Shown here in pieces: positions 37,420 to 47,670 of a DNA stretch of 64,000 bases. The notes under the pieces are model-generated. The model ran no database searches and was not told the DNA's origin. It saw only the letters and a program-made list of their open reading frames with translations. The stretch is from the NCBI RefSeq assembly GCF_900496995.4, contig NW_024470395.1:1-64000 (forward strand), written 5' to 3'. A program made the position numbers and the translations under genes. Positions within the stretch are counted from its first letter, which is position 1, and every line of letters begins with the position of its first letter. The stretch comes from Aquila chrysaetos chrysaetos. Lineage: Eukaryota > Chordata > Aves > Accipitriformes > Accipitridae.

Positions 37420-37921
37420 TGACCCTACTCATTGAACTGGGGGGGGGTAACCCTCTTTATTTTGAGCGCGGGCCTCTATTCCCTTGGGGGTATCCCTATA
37501 CCCTTTGGGGCGGTTCCTGCCCCATTTTGGGGGATCTCTATTCCTTTTGGGGTGGGGTTCCTGTCCCATTTTGGGGAAGTCCTATTCCTTTTGGGGGGGG
37601 GGGGTCTGTCCCATTTTGGGGGGATCCCTATTCTTTGGGGGGTTATTTATTCCATTTCGGGGGGGGTCTTTATTCCCTTTTGGGGGTCTCTATTGCCTTT
37701 CAGGGTTATCTATTCTATTTTGGGGGTCCCTAGTGCCTTGGGGGGTCCCTATTCCTTTTGGGGGGGGTCACTATTGCTTTGGGAGGGATCCCTAGTCCCT
37801 TTTTGGGGGATCCCTATTCTCTTGGGGGGTCCCTAGTCCCTTTGGGGGGTGCAATCCCTGCCCCCCCATCTCCTAAGTGTCTCCCAAAATGGGGGGGCAC
37901 CCAGCACAGCTTCCCCCACTG

Positions 37922-37967
37922 GGAAGCTAAGCAGGTGCCACCCTGTCCGGTGCCTGGATGGGTGACC
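37922..37967 (+). pseudogene. 5S rRNA-like fragment 2 (internal control region)
   Basis: GGAAGCTAAGCAGG (37922-37935) and TGGATGGGTGACC (37955-37967), again with the 5S spacing of 33 bases between AAGCTAA and GATGGG. It lies 548 bp from fragment 1 in the same orientation. The remainder of a 5S gene is not visible. Confidence 0.72.
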
Positions 37968-38168
37968 TCACCCCCGTGTGTCTGTTCCCCCTGAACCCCC
38001 ATGTTTCCAACCCCCCCCGGCAATGTGCCCCCCGGGAGGGCATCAGGGAGGGGAGAGGGCATGGCTAAGAGGAGAGGGTGGGGTTAGGAGGCGGGGGTAC
38101 GGTAAGATGGGCGTGGCTTCACGGAGAGCAGGGCAGGGTGGGCGTGGCCTCCAGAAAAGGGGGCGTGG

Positions 38169-41100
38169 TCAGTCGGAGTCCACCGGCTCCCCCTTCAGCA
38201 GCAGCTTCTTCCCGCAGCGCGGCACCAGCCCCTCCCCCCGCGGGCGGCGACCCTTCACCCTGGGGGGGGGGGGCGAGGGGGGGGTGTCAGGGACCCTCAT
38301 ACCCCCGCCATGCACCACCCCCCCCAAGGGGACCCAGACATCCAGCAGCCTGACACCCACCCTCATACCCACCCCCCCCCCCCCCCAAAAAGTGACCGCA
38401 TCATTCAGGACCCCTCCCCAAAACCCCACCCCCCACCCACACCCCCCCCCCCCCCCGCCCCCAGAGGACTGAGGCGTCTGGAAGCCTGACACCTGCCCTC
38501 AACCCCCCCATCCCCCCCCCCCCCCCCCCCCACACAGGCACCCAGGCACCTGGGACCCCCCCATCCTAAGGGGACGCAGGTGTCCAGCTGCCCCCCCCCC
38601 CCCCCCCGGGGGTCCCTGTCCGGACTCACGGCCGTGGCAGTGCCACCGCCCCCTCGGCCGCCTCCAGCGCTTCGTTGATCTCCTTCAGCATCTCGTAGCG
38701 GCGGCGCCCATGGACCTGTCCCCCCCCCCAAAAAAAACCAAAAAACCTCGGGTGTCTGGGATGGTCCTGACCGCCCCCCCCCCCCCCCCAACCCTAGCTA
38801 TAGACCACCCAAGTGGCCCCTGGGACCCCCAAGTTGTCCCCGAGGCCCCTCAGCTGTCCCCTGGGATGCCAAATTGCCCCCCCTGGGACCCCCAACTGAC
38901 CCATGGGACCCCAAATTTCCTCCTGGCACCCCCAAATTGCCGCCCCCAGGACTCCCAACTGCCCCCAGACCCTCAATTGCCCCCTGGGACTCCTAAACAC
39001 CCCCTGGGACCCCCAGCTGCCCAAAGAGATCCCCAAATTCCCTGCCTGAGACCCCCAACTGACCCATGGGACCCCAAATTTCTCCCTGGGACCCCCCAAA
39101 CCGCCCCCCCCCGGGACCCCCAGCTGCCCCACAGGACCCCAAATTGCCCCCCCTGGGACCCCAAATTGCCCCCCAGGACTGACCTGCAGGCAGAAGACCT
39201 CGGGGTCGGGGTTCAGCACCCGCTTCTTGGAGCTCTCGGGGGCTTCAGCCGTGGGGTGACATGGCTGGGGGGGGGGGGGGGGGGGGGCAAGAGTTGGGAC
39301 CCAGGCATCCGGGGGGGCCCAGGTACCTTGGGGGGCACCCCCACCCTAACCCCATTGTGGGACCCAAGTGTCCAGGGGGGCCTCAGGCATCTGGGAGGGA
39401 CCCAGGGACACCCCCCCCCCCCCCCCAAAAGGATCCACATGCCGAGGAACCACCAGGGACCCCCCCCCCCCCCAAGGACTCAGGTACCCAGAGAACTCCC
39501 AGCGACCCCCCCCAAGGTGTCCGGGGTGATGCAGGGACCCCCCCACAAAAAAAACCCTCAGCCATCCAAGGGACCCCCATAGACCCTCCCCCCCGCCCAG
39601 CCCCCACATATCTGAGGCGGGGGGACCCAGGAACATCCCCCCCCCCAAAAGACCCAGTGACCCCCCCAAGGACCCAGGTGTCTTGGGGACCCACAAGGAC
39701 ATTCCCCCCCCAAAGGACCCAAACATCCAGGTACTCCCCCCCCCAACAGAAACCCACATATCGGGGACCCCCCCTTGGCCCCGCCCTCACCCCTCTTAGC
39801 CCCGCCCTTGGCCCCGCCCCTCTTGCGATAATTCTCCTCCTCGATCTTGCGGTCCCGGCCGGGGCAGGCGCAGACCCGGACCTCGAAGCAGCGACGCCCC
39901 AAAATCTGTCCTCTGGGGGGGTGGGGGATGACGACACACACCCAGGAGTCCGGTGGGGGACCCAGGTGTCCGGAGACCACCAGGGACCCCCCCCACCCAA
40001 AAACCCAGATGTCTGGGTGGGGACCCACGCATCCGGGGACCCCCAGGGACCCCCCCCACCCGAGGACCCAGGTGTCTGGGGACCCCCAAAAACACCCCCC
40101 CACCCAAGGACCCGGGTGTCCAGGGATCCCCAGGGACCCCCCCCCCTTCACCCAAGGACCCAGGCGTCCGGGGACACCCCCCTACCCATGAACCCAGGCA
40201 TCCAGTGACCCCCAGGGACCCCCCCCACCCCAGCAATACCCCCCCCCATCCAGGGACCCAGGTATCCAGAAGGGTCCCAGACAGCCCCCTCCCAAGGGAC
40301 CCCGGTGTTCGGGGCAGGGGGGACCCAGACATCTGGGGTGGGGGGGACCCAGGTATTTGGGGGGGGGTACAGACACGACCCCGGTGTTCGGCTCACCCCG
40401 GCCCCTCCAGCGTGAGGATGGCCAAAATCGGGCGCCTGTTCATGCCCCCCATGCACGAGCTGTTGCACATGAAGTTGTAAAGGACGGTGGTACAGTCCGA
40501 CCCCACCTGGGACGGGGACGGCGACACGTCGTTACGGGGAAAGAGGCACCCCCAACCCCCCCCAGCACCTCAAATTCCCCCCCCCCAGCCCTCCCCACGG
40601 GGCTATGTGTGGTCCCCAGGGGAAGTTTTGGGGTCCCTGGGGAGGTTTTGGGGTCCCTGGGTGGCATTTAGGGAGTGTCCTGCAGAAGCACTTTTGGGTC
40701 TAAAGAAATATTTAGGGGTCCGAGATGAAGTACTGGGGTCCCAAAGGACGAATTGGGGTCCATGCAAAGATATTGGAGTCTATGGGGTGTATTTAGGGGG
40801 TAGCCTAGGGGAGCATTTTGCGGTCCAGAAAACAATTTAGCTGCCCCAAGAAAAGTATTGAGGTCTCTCAGGAGCATTTAGGGAGGATCCTGGGCAAGTA
40901 TTTTGGGGTCTAGAGAAGTATTTGGGGGTCACAGAGCGAGTATACCTCCTGGAACAGGTATTGGGGTCCCTGGGGGGCATTTGGGGGGGGCTCTGGGGCA
41001 GTGTTTTGGGGTCTACAAAGTATTTAGGAATCCCAAGAGAGGTATGGGGGGTCTCCGAAGAAGTATTGGGATCCCTGGGGGACATTTAGGGGGGACCCTG

Positions 41101-44100
41101 GAGGAGCGCTTTGGGGTCTAGAAATGTATTTAGGACTCCCAAAACAAATATTGGAGTTCCAAGGAAGGTATTGGGGCCTCAGGAGAAGTGTTTTGGGGTC
41201 TAGAAAAATATTTAAGTGTTGGAAACAAAGTATTGGGGTCCCAGAAAACGTATTGGCATCCATGGGGTGTATTTGGGGGGGGGTGTCCTGTGAAAGCGTT
41301 CTGGGGTCTAGAAAAGTATTTAGGAATCCCAAAAGAAGTACTGGGGTTCCTGGAGAGGTACTGGGGTCCCTGGGGGGCATTTAAGGGGGGCCCTGTGAAA
41401 GTATTTCAGGGTCTAGGAAAGTGTTTAAGAGAGTCAAGAGACATTCTGGGGTCCCTGGAGAGGTATTGGGGTCCCTGTGGGGCATTTGGGGGGGTCCTGG
41501 GGGGATATTTGGGGGTCTCAGAAAGTATTTGTGGTCTGAGGGAGCAGTTGGGGTGGTAATACTACCTTTCAGTGACCTAGAAAGTAAAATATTTAGAAAT
41601 CCCAAAGAATTATTTGGGGGGGGCTGGGAGTGTATTTGGGATACCTAAATTGCTCTTAAGTATTTCAGACATCTTTTTAGAGGTATCGGAGGAGTATTTG
41701 TGACTCTTGGAGGGTATTCGGGGGTCCCAGGAAAAATATTTGGGGATTGGGGAGGATATTTAAGGATCCCGGGGAGATATTTGGGGGTGGTGGGGTAACT
41801 GGGATGTATTTAGGATTGCTGACGGGTATTTAGCTGTCATGACAGATATTTAGGAGTACCTGAGCGGTATTTGGGGTCCCTGAGAAATACTTAGTTGTCT
41901 TTAAAAATATTTTTGGGTACCTGCAGATATTTTGAGCCTCTGAAAAGCATTTAATTATCTTGTCAAATACTTGGGGCTAGCTGGGGGGATTCACGGTTCA
42001 TTAGAAGTACTTACTTATCTTGAATAATATTTGAAAGTACCTGGGTGATGTTCAGTTGTCTTGACAAATATTTGGGGGTACCCGAGGGTATTTGGGGTCC
42101 CTGGGCGGTATTTAAGGGTGCTAGGTGGGTATTTGGTGACCATGGAATTTTGGGGGGGGGTATTTGGGGGTCCCAGGGGCTATTTGGGGGTCCTTGGGGT
42201 GTTATTGGGTGTCTGTGGGAGGATCGGGGGGGTCCCAGGAAGGCTATTTGGGGTCCTGGGGAGCTATGGGGGTCCGGGGTTTTCGGGGGGGTGTTACCTC
42301 AGGGGGCTCGTAGGGCACGGCCACGCTGTGTCGCTTGGTGGTCTCATCATCGTGGGGTAACGAGCCTGGGGGTTCCCCTCCACCCGGATGAGGTGCTGCG
42401 CGGGGGCCAGGCCTGGGGAGGGGGGGAGAACGGGACACCCCAAGTCAGGCCCTGACCCTCAACACCCCCCCCCCCGCACCCCCAAACACCCCCTCTGCAC
42501 CCCCACATTCCCAACCCCTTCCACCTCTCAGCCCCTCAATGACCCCCCCAGCCCCCCAATACCCCCCCCAGTTCCCCCAAGACCCCCCCAATGCCCCCCC
42601 AACTCCCCCCCAACCCCCAACAGACCCTCCAAACCCAATTCCCCCAAGCCCCCCCCCCCCCCCCCGATACCTCCCCCCCCGCCCCAAGCCCCCCCAGTCC
42701 CCCCCGCCCATCCCCAAGGCGGGGGTCCTCACCGTCTCCGGGTCCCCCACATCTCTCGTGGTGGGGGCAACGCCGCACCACCTCGGCCACGTGCTCCGAT
42801 TTCTTATACACGGCGACGGCGCGGAGCAAAGCCCCGGGGGGGGGGCGGGACCCCCACCCTCACCTGCACCGGGCAGGGTTTGGCCAGCCGGCAGTACAGC
42901 TTGTTCAGCTCCGGGGAGTACTGGGGGGGGGCGGACAGGACACACGACGTGTGTGGGACCCTGAGCTGGGACCCCCCCCATACTGCCCAGATACATGGGA
43001 CCCCGACCTTGGACCCCCTGGGTAGCGGGGGTCCCCTATTTAGGCCCCCCCCCCCCCAATATATGTAGACATCTCGGTGTCCTGTATAGAACACTCTAGA
43101 TGCCTGGGACCCCGACATCAGACCCCCCCATAACACCCAAACACCTGAGCCCCCTCTTTAGGACCACCCCCCAATACTTGGGACCCCCCCATAGCACCCA
43201 AATCCCTGGATCCCCTATCTAGGACCCCCCCCCCCCCCCAATGCTTGGGACCCCGAGATGGGACCCCTCAGATAGCTGGGTCCCCAAATCATGACCCCCA
43301 CCCATAGCGCCCAGACACCCAGTTCCCCATCTAGGACCCCCCCCAATGCTTGGGACCCCGAAATGGAACCCCCCCATGGCACCCAAACGCCTGGATCCCC
43401 TATCTAGGACCCCCCCCCCCCCCGCAATGCTTGGGAGCCTCCATAGCACCCAAATACCTGGGGCTCCTATTTAGGACCCCCCCCAATACTTAGGACCCCG
43501 AGCTGCGACCCCCCCATAGCACCCAAATACCTGGCTGCCCTATCTAGGACCCCCCCCAATACTTGGGACCCCAAGATGGGACCCCCATAGCACCCAAATA
43601 CCTGGCTGCCCTATTTAGGACCCCCCCAATACTTGGGACCCCGAGCTGGGACCCCCCCATAGCACCCAAATACCTGGCTGCCCTATCTAGGACCCCCCCC
43701 CAATACTTGCAACCCCGAGATGGGACCCCCTATAGCACCCAAATATCTGGGTGCCCTGTCTAGGACCCCCCCCCCCAGATGCTTGGGACCCCCCATAGCA
43801 CCCAAATACCTGACTGCCCTATCTAGGACCCCCCCCCCCCCCCAATACTTGGGACCCTGAGCTGGGACCCCCCCATAACACCCAAATACCTGGGTCTCCT
43901 ACTTAGGACACCACCCCCCCCCCCCCCCAAAACTTGGGACCCCAAGATGAAACCCCTCGGATACCTGGTCCCCAAACCATGACCCCCCCCCCATAGCACC
44001 CAGACACCTGGGTCCGTGATCTAGGACCCCCCCGATGCCTGCGACCCCAAGCTGGGACCCCCCCACAGCACCCAAATCCCTGGGTGCCCTATCCAGGACC

Positions 44101-45272
44101 CCCCCCCCCAATGCTTGGGACCCCGAGATGAGACCCCTCGGATACCTGGGTCCCCAAACCACGACCCCCCCCCCAGCACCCAGACGCCTGGGTCCCCAGT
44201 ACAGGACCCCCCACCCCCTGGGTGTCGTCCCCACCCCCACCCCCGGGGTCCCATGTGCCCCCCCCCAACTCACGGTGCAGGTGACGGACTTGGCGGTCCC
44301 GGCCTCGAGGAAGCCCAAACGGAAATTGTGGTGGCCCCCGTAGTCCTCGGTGGAGGGGACCACCGGGGAGGGGGGCACCGGCGGAGGGGGGTCCGCAGGG
44401 AGGGGGGGCACCGGCACCCCCCCAGGGGCGTCCGCGGGGGGGGTCCAGGGGGTCCAGCTCCTGCTGGGGGGAAAGGGGGGAGGTTAGGGCACCCCCATGC
44501 CTGGGACCCCTTTTTTGGGGGGGGGGGGGGATCAGGGTCCCTTTTGGGGGGGGGCTGAGGACACCTGGGTGCCATTTTGGGGGTCACCCACACACCTGGG
44601 TCCCTTTTTGGGGGTTCTCAGTGTCCCTTTTTGGGGGGGTCTCAGGACACCTTGGTCCCTTTTTGGGGGGGTCTCAGGGTCCCTTTTTGGGGGGGGGTCT
44701 CAGGACAGGACACCTGGGTCCCATTTTGGTGTCACCCAGACACCTGGCTGCCCTTTTTGGGGGGGGGAGGGGGTCTCAGGACACCTGGGTGCCCTTTTTG
44801 GGGGGGTCTCAGGGTCCCTTTTGGTAGGGGGGGGGTTCTCAGGACACCTGGGTCCCATTTTGGTGTCACCCAGAAACCTGGGTCCCTTTTGGGGGGGGGG
44901 GGGGGGGGGGCGGGGTCTCAGGACACTTGGGTCCTTTTTCGAGGGGGGGTTGTCTCAGGACACCTGGGTGCCATTTTTGGGGATCACGCAGATGCCTGGG
45001 TACCTCTTTGGGGGGGGTCTCAGGCCACCTGGGTCCCCTTTTGGGGGTCACCACGGCCCCCCCAGCACTTACCCATTCCGGCAGTTCCTCAGGAATCGAG
45101 TGGATGTTATCGGGGAGCCTGCGGGGGGGGGGTGTCAAGGTCAGAGGTCACCAGGGTGACCCCCCCCCCCCAATTCCCCCCCCCCTCCCAGACACCCGTG
45201 TCCCCCCACTCACATGTTCCAGAGGTCGAGGAAGCCCTCGCCCCCCAGCAGCGGCTCCAGCTCCTCCGCCAT
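38169..45272 (-). CDS. TP53: TP53, tumour suppressor p53 (ten coding exons, complete)
   Basis: Tetrameric transcription factor of the DNA-damage response. Exons, 5' to 3': 45214-45272, 45073-45118, 44274-44460, 42733-42920, 42298-42412, 40397-40506, 39791-39912, 39184-39264, 38630-38715, 38169-38259; phases all join. Start [20 protein letters not shown]; the MDM2-binding F..LW..L is present (FLDLWNML). DNA-binding core runs from [20 protein letters not shown] to [20 protein letters not shown]. Zinc ligands are visible in RRCPHHERC and [19 protein letters not shown]-contact arginines NRRPI and EVRVCAC are kept. Tetramerisation helix [15 protein letters not shown]; end GEPVDSD. Exons at 44274, 42733 and 39184 carry one surplus C and that at 42298 two; discounting them gives about 359 aa (chicken p53 367 aa). 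The GTGAGG at about 42859-42863 is not a donor: coding continues through it. The exon at 44274-44460 has a CAGCAG acceptor. Confidence 0.97.
40600..42290. repeat. TP53 intron minisatellite (GTATTTAGGGGTCCC type)
   Basis: About 1.7 kb between the exons at 42298 and 40506, made of units around 35-75 bp such as GAAAAGTATTTAGGAATCCC and GTATTGGGGTCCCTGG. AT content is higher than in neighbouring introns. No exon was recognised in it. Confidence 0.75.
43060..44230. repeat. TP53 intron minisatellite (about 75 bp)
   Basis: Between the exons at 44274 and 42920: units containing CATAGCACCCAAATACCTGG, CTGCCCTATCTAGGACCCCC and CAATACTTGGGACCCC, roughly 13-15 copies. Plus- and minus-strand ORFs here are repeat translations. 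Confidence 0.8.
44500..45050. repeat. TP53 intron repeat (CAGGACACCTGGGTCCC type)
   Basis: The intron between the exons at 45073 and 44460 is a degenerate 40-60 bp repeat alternating TCTCAGGACACCTGGGTCCC with TTTTTGGGGGGG. A sister array occupies about 45400-45860 upstream of the start codon. No coding content. Confidence 0.7.
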
Positions 45273-46566
45273 GATGGGGGGGGGGCCGGGGGGGGCGGCG
45301 GGGGGGGGCAGCACCGGACGCCTGGGTCCCCTCTTGGGTGGGGGGGGGGGCCTGTCCGGACACCTGTGTCCCCTGGAGGGGGGGGGGGGAGAACAAGGAG
45401 TTAGGGTGCCCTGGGTGCTTTTTGGGGGGGGGGACGACGACATGGAGATCTGGGTGCTTTTGGGGGGGGGCTGTCACCCGGATGCCTGGGTCCCCTTTGG
45501 GGGGGGGGGGGTCACCCAGACACCTGGGTGCCATTGGGTGGGGGGTCACCTGGGTGTCTGGGTCCTTTTTTGGGGGGGTCACCCGGACACCTGGGTCCCT
45601 TTTGGGGGGGGGTCACCCGGATGCCTGGGTCCTTTTTCGGGGGGGTCACCCAGATGCCTGGGACACCTTTTGGAATGGGGGGAGACCCAGACACCCGGGT
45701 CCTTTTTTGGGGGGGGTGTCACCCAGATGCCGGAGTCCTCTTTGGGGGGGGTCACCGGGATGCCTGGGTCCCTTTTGGGTAGGGGGGGGGTCACCTGGAT
45801 GCCTGGGTGCTGTTTGGGGGGGGTCACCCGGACACCGGGGTCCCTGCAGGTCACTCGAGGGGGCGGAGCCCCCCCCCCCCCCCCCCCCCGGGGAAGGGAA
45901 ATGAGACAAAACCAGAGTGAATCCGGCAAAACCCGCCCCGCGGGGGGGGGCGGAAGAGAGACCGATCCGGCCGGTTCGGGCCGGTTTTGGGGGGGGGGGG
46001 GGGGGGCACACCCCCCCATGGAGTGTCGTGTGTCCCCCCCCCCCCTTATAGAGGACCCAGGCGTCCTGGGGAACCCAAAATGGGGCCCAGGCCTTCCCCC
46101 CCCCCCCCCCCCCAATTAAAGGACCCAGGAGTCCGCGACACCCCCCCGGGGGGGACACAGGCATCTGGGGACGCCCCCCCCCCAAAAAAAAGGAGGGACG
46201 CACGCATCCAGGAGCCCCCCCCTCCCCAAAAAAACAGGAATACAGGTATCCACGAGCCCCCCCCCCCCAAGAAAAAGAGGGACCCAGGCGTCGTCCCCCC
46301 CGCCCAGCACCCAGATTTCTGGGTGACCTCCCCCCCCCCCACCCCATAGGTGGCCGGGACACCCCCTGCCCCCCCCAAAAAGCCGGGATCCCCCCTTTTT
46401 TTTGGGGACACACACACACACGATATGAGACCCCCCCCCCGTTACCTCCAGCCGCTCCCGCCGCCGCACGCTGTGGGGAATCCCCCGTCCCGGCATGCCC
46501 CGCGCGGGCGGGGCGGGGATGAAGCCGCGCCGCCATCTTGGGTGAGGGCAGGAAAGCAGGGAGGGG
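45273..46566 (-). promoter_or_regulatory. TP53 5' region with candidate noncoding exon 1
   Basis: Upstream of the TP53 ATG. 45400-45860 is repeat. At about 46446-46545 on minus there is a GC-rich, non-repetitive stretch containing AAGATGGCGGCGC (YY1-like) that ends in GGAG followed by donor GTAACG (46445-46440), a good candidate for the untranslated first exon found in other p53 genes. The start of transcription is inferred only. Confidence 0.5.
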
Positions 46567-46668
46567 GGGCGGGGCCTCCTCCCCGTAACCACGCCCCCTT
46601 CCCCGGGGCAGCCCCGGAGGGGGCTGCCCCGGGGAAGGGGGCGTGGTTACGGGCAGGAGGCCCCGCCC
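46567..46668. repeat. Near-perfect 49-bp inverted repeat (palindrome) between TP53 and SLC16A13
   Basis: Arms 46567-46615 and 46620-46668 are reverse complements with one mismatch (46581 against 46654) and a four-base loop GGAG. Arms include GGGGGCGTGG/CCACGCCCCC, a KLF/Sp-type box. A third, direct copy of part of the right arm (GGGGAAGGGGGCGTGGTTTA) begins at about 46672. It sits in the head-to-head interval of the two genes. Confidence 0.9.
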
Positions 46669-46899
46669 TGGGGGAAGGGGGCGTGGTTTATGGGCAGGAG
46701 CGCCCTTTGCACGGGGGGGGGTGGATCATTAACAGGGGCTCAGGACGCTGGGGACCCCCCCGTCCCCCCGTCCCCCATAGGGGACCCAGGCGGCCGGGTG
46801 ACCCCCGACCCCCCCCAGGGGACTTTGCCCCCCCCCCCCCCCTCCCCGAGCTGCTCCGACGCTGAACCAGGTAGGGACCGGGCCTGGATGCCTGGGTCC

Positions 46900-47650
46900 C
46901 CCCTGTGACCCCCCCCCCCCCCCTCCAAACTCCTGGGTCTCTTTTTTACAGGCTCCTGGTTCACATCCCGAACGCCTGGGACCCCCCCCGGACACCTGGG
47001 ACCCCCCCCCCCGGAGCACTTGGGGCCCCCCTGACCCCCTGGGACCCCTTGGCTGCCTGTGCCCCCCTGACTCCTGGACCCCCCCCGCCGGACACCTGGG
47101 TCCCCCCCCCCAGACTCCTGGGTCCCCCCCCCCCCCAGACATCTGGGTCCCCCCCCCAGAACTTGTGGGTGCCCCCCACGGACTCCTGGGATCCCCCCCA
47201 GACACCTGCCCCCCCCCAACTCCTGGGTCCCCCCCCCAGACTTCTGAGTGACCCCCCCAGCCACCTAGGTCCCCCCCCTAGGACTCCTGCGTGTGTCCCC
47301 CCCAGACACCTGGGTCCCTCCCTGAATTCCTGGGTCCGTCCCCCCCAGCTCTTGGGTCCCCCCCCAGACACGTGGGTGTCCCCCCCCAAACTCCTGGGTC
47401 CCCCCCCCGAAGGCCTGGGTGCCCCCCCCAGCCACCTGGGTCCCCCCCCCCTAAATTCCTGGGTGCCCCCCCAGCCATCTGCGTCCCCCCTAGCCACCTG
47501 GGTCCCCCCCCAAATTCCTGGGTCCCCCCCCCAGCCACCTGGGTCCCCCCCAGCCACCTGGGTGCCCCCCCCCCAGCCAGCCGGGTCCCCCCCCCCCCAG
47601 ACTCCTGAGTGTCCCCCCCCCCGGAGGCCTGGGTCCCCCCCCCGGCCACC
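46900..47650. repeat. CCCCCAGACTCCTGGGTCC minisatellite upstream of SLC16A13 coding sequence
   Basis: About 30 units of 18-30 bp of the form CCCCCAGACACCTGGGTCCC. It lies just before the first recognisable transporter exon and probably forms its 5' intron or leader. Long minus-strand ORFs through it are repeat translations. A possible leader exon ends at about 46870 (GCTGAACCAG followed by GTAGGG). Confidence 0.7.
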
Positions 47651-47670
47651 TGGGTGCCCCCCGGCCCCCC

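Larger units (their letters stand above)
37249..38168. other. Intergenic stretch holding the likely misjoin between ACAP1 and TP53
   Basis: Begins as ACAP1 intron 19 (donor GTGCGT at 37249) but reaches the inverted TP53 3' end without any acceptor for exon 20. About 37440-37850 is a repeat of CCCTATTCCTTTTGGGGGG. Candidate minus-strand AATAAA signals for TP53 fall at about 37668-37673 and 37647-37652 inside it. One join between sequence of opposite true orientation must lie somewhere here if the inversion reading is right, yet it is not marked by N. Confidence 0.6.

Noticed and set aside
42859-42864. GTGAGG after the codons for KPCPVQ in TP53 as a splice donor
   Set aside because: The bases after it continue the conserved p53 sequence (VRVGVPPP, then [11 protein letters not shown]), so the exon runs through to 42733.
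38169-45272. TP53 as a pseudogene because of an in-frame stop and frame shifts
   Set aside because: All shifts are surplus C/G bases like those in the neighbouring genes; introns and splice sites are intact and every functional residue is kept.
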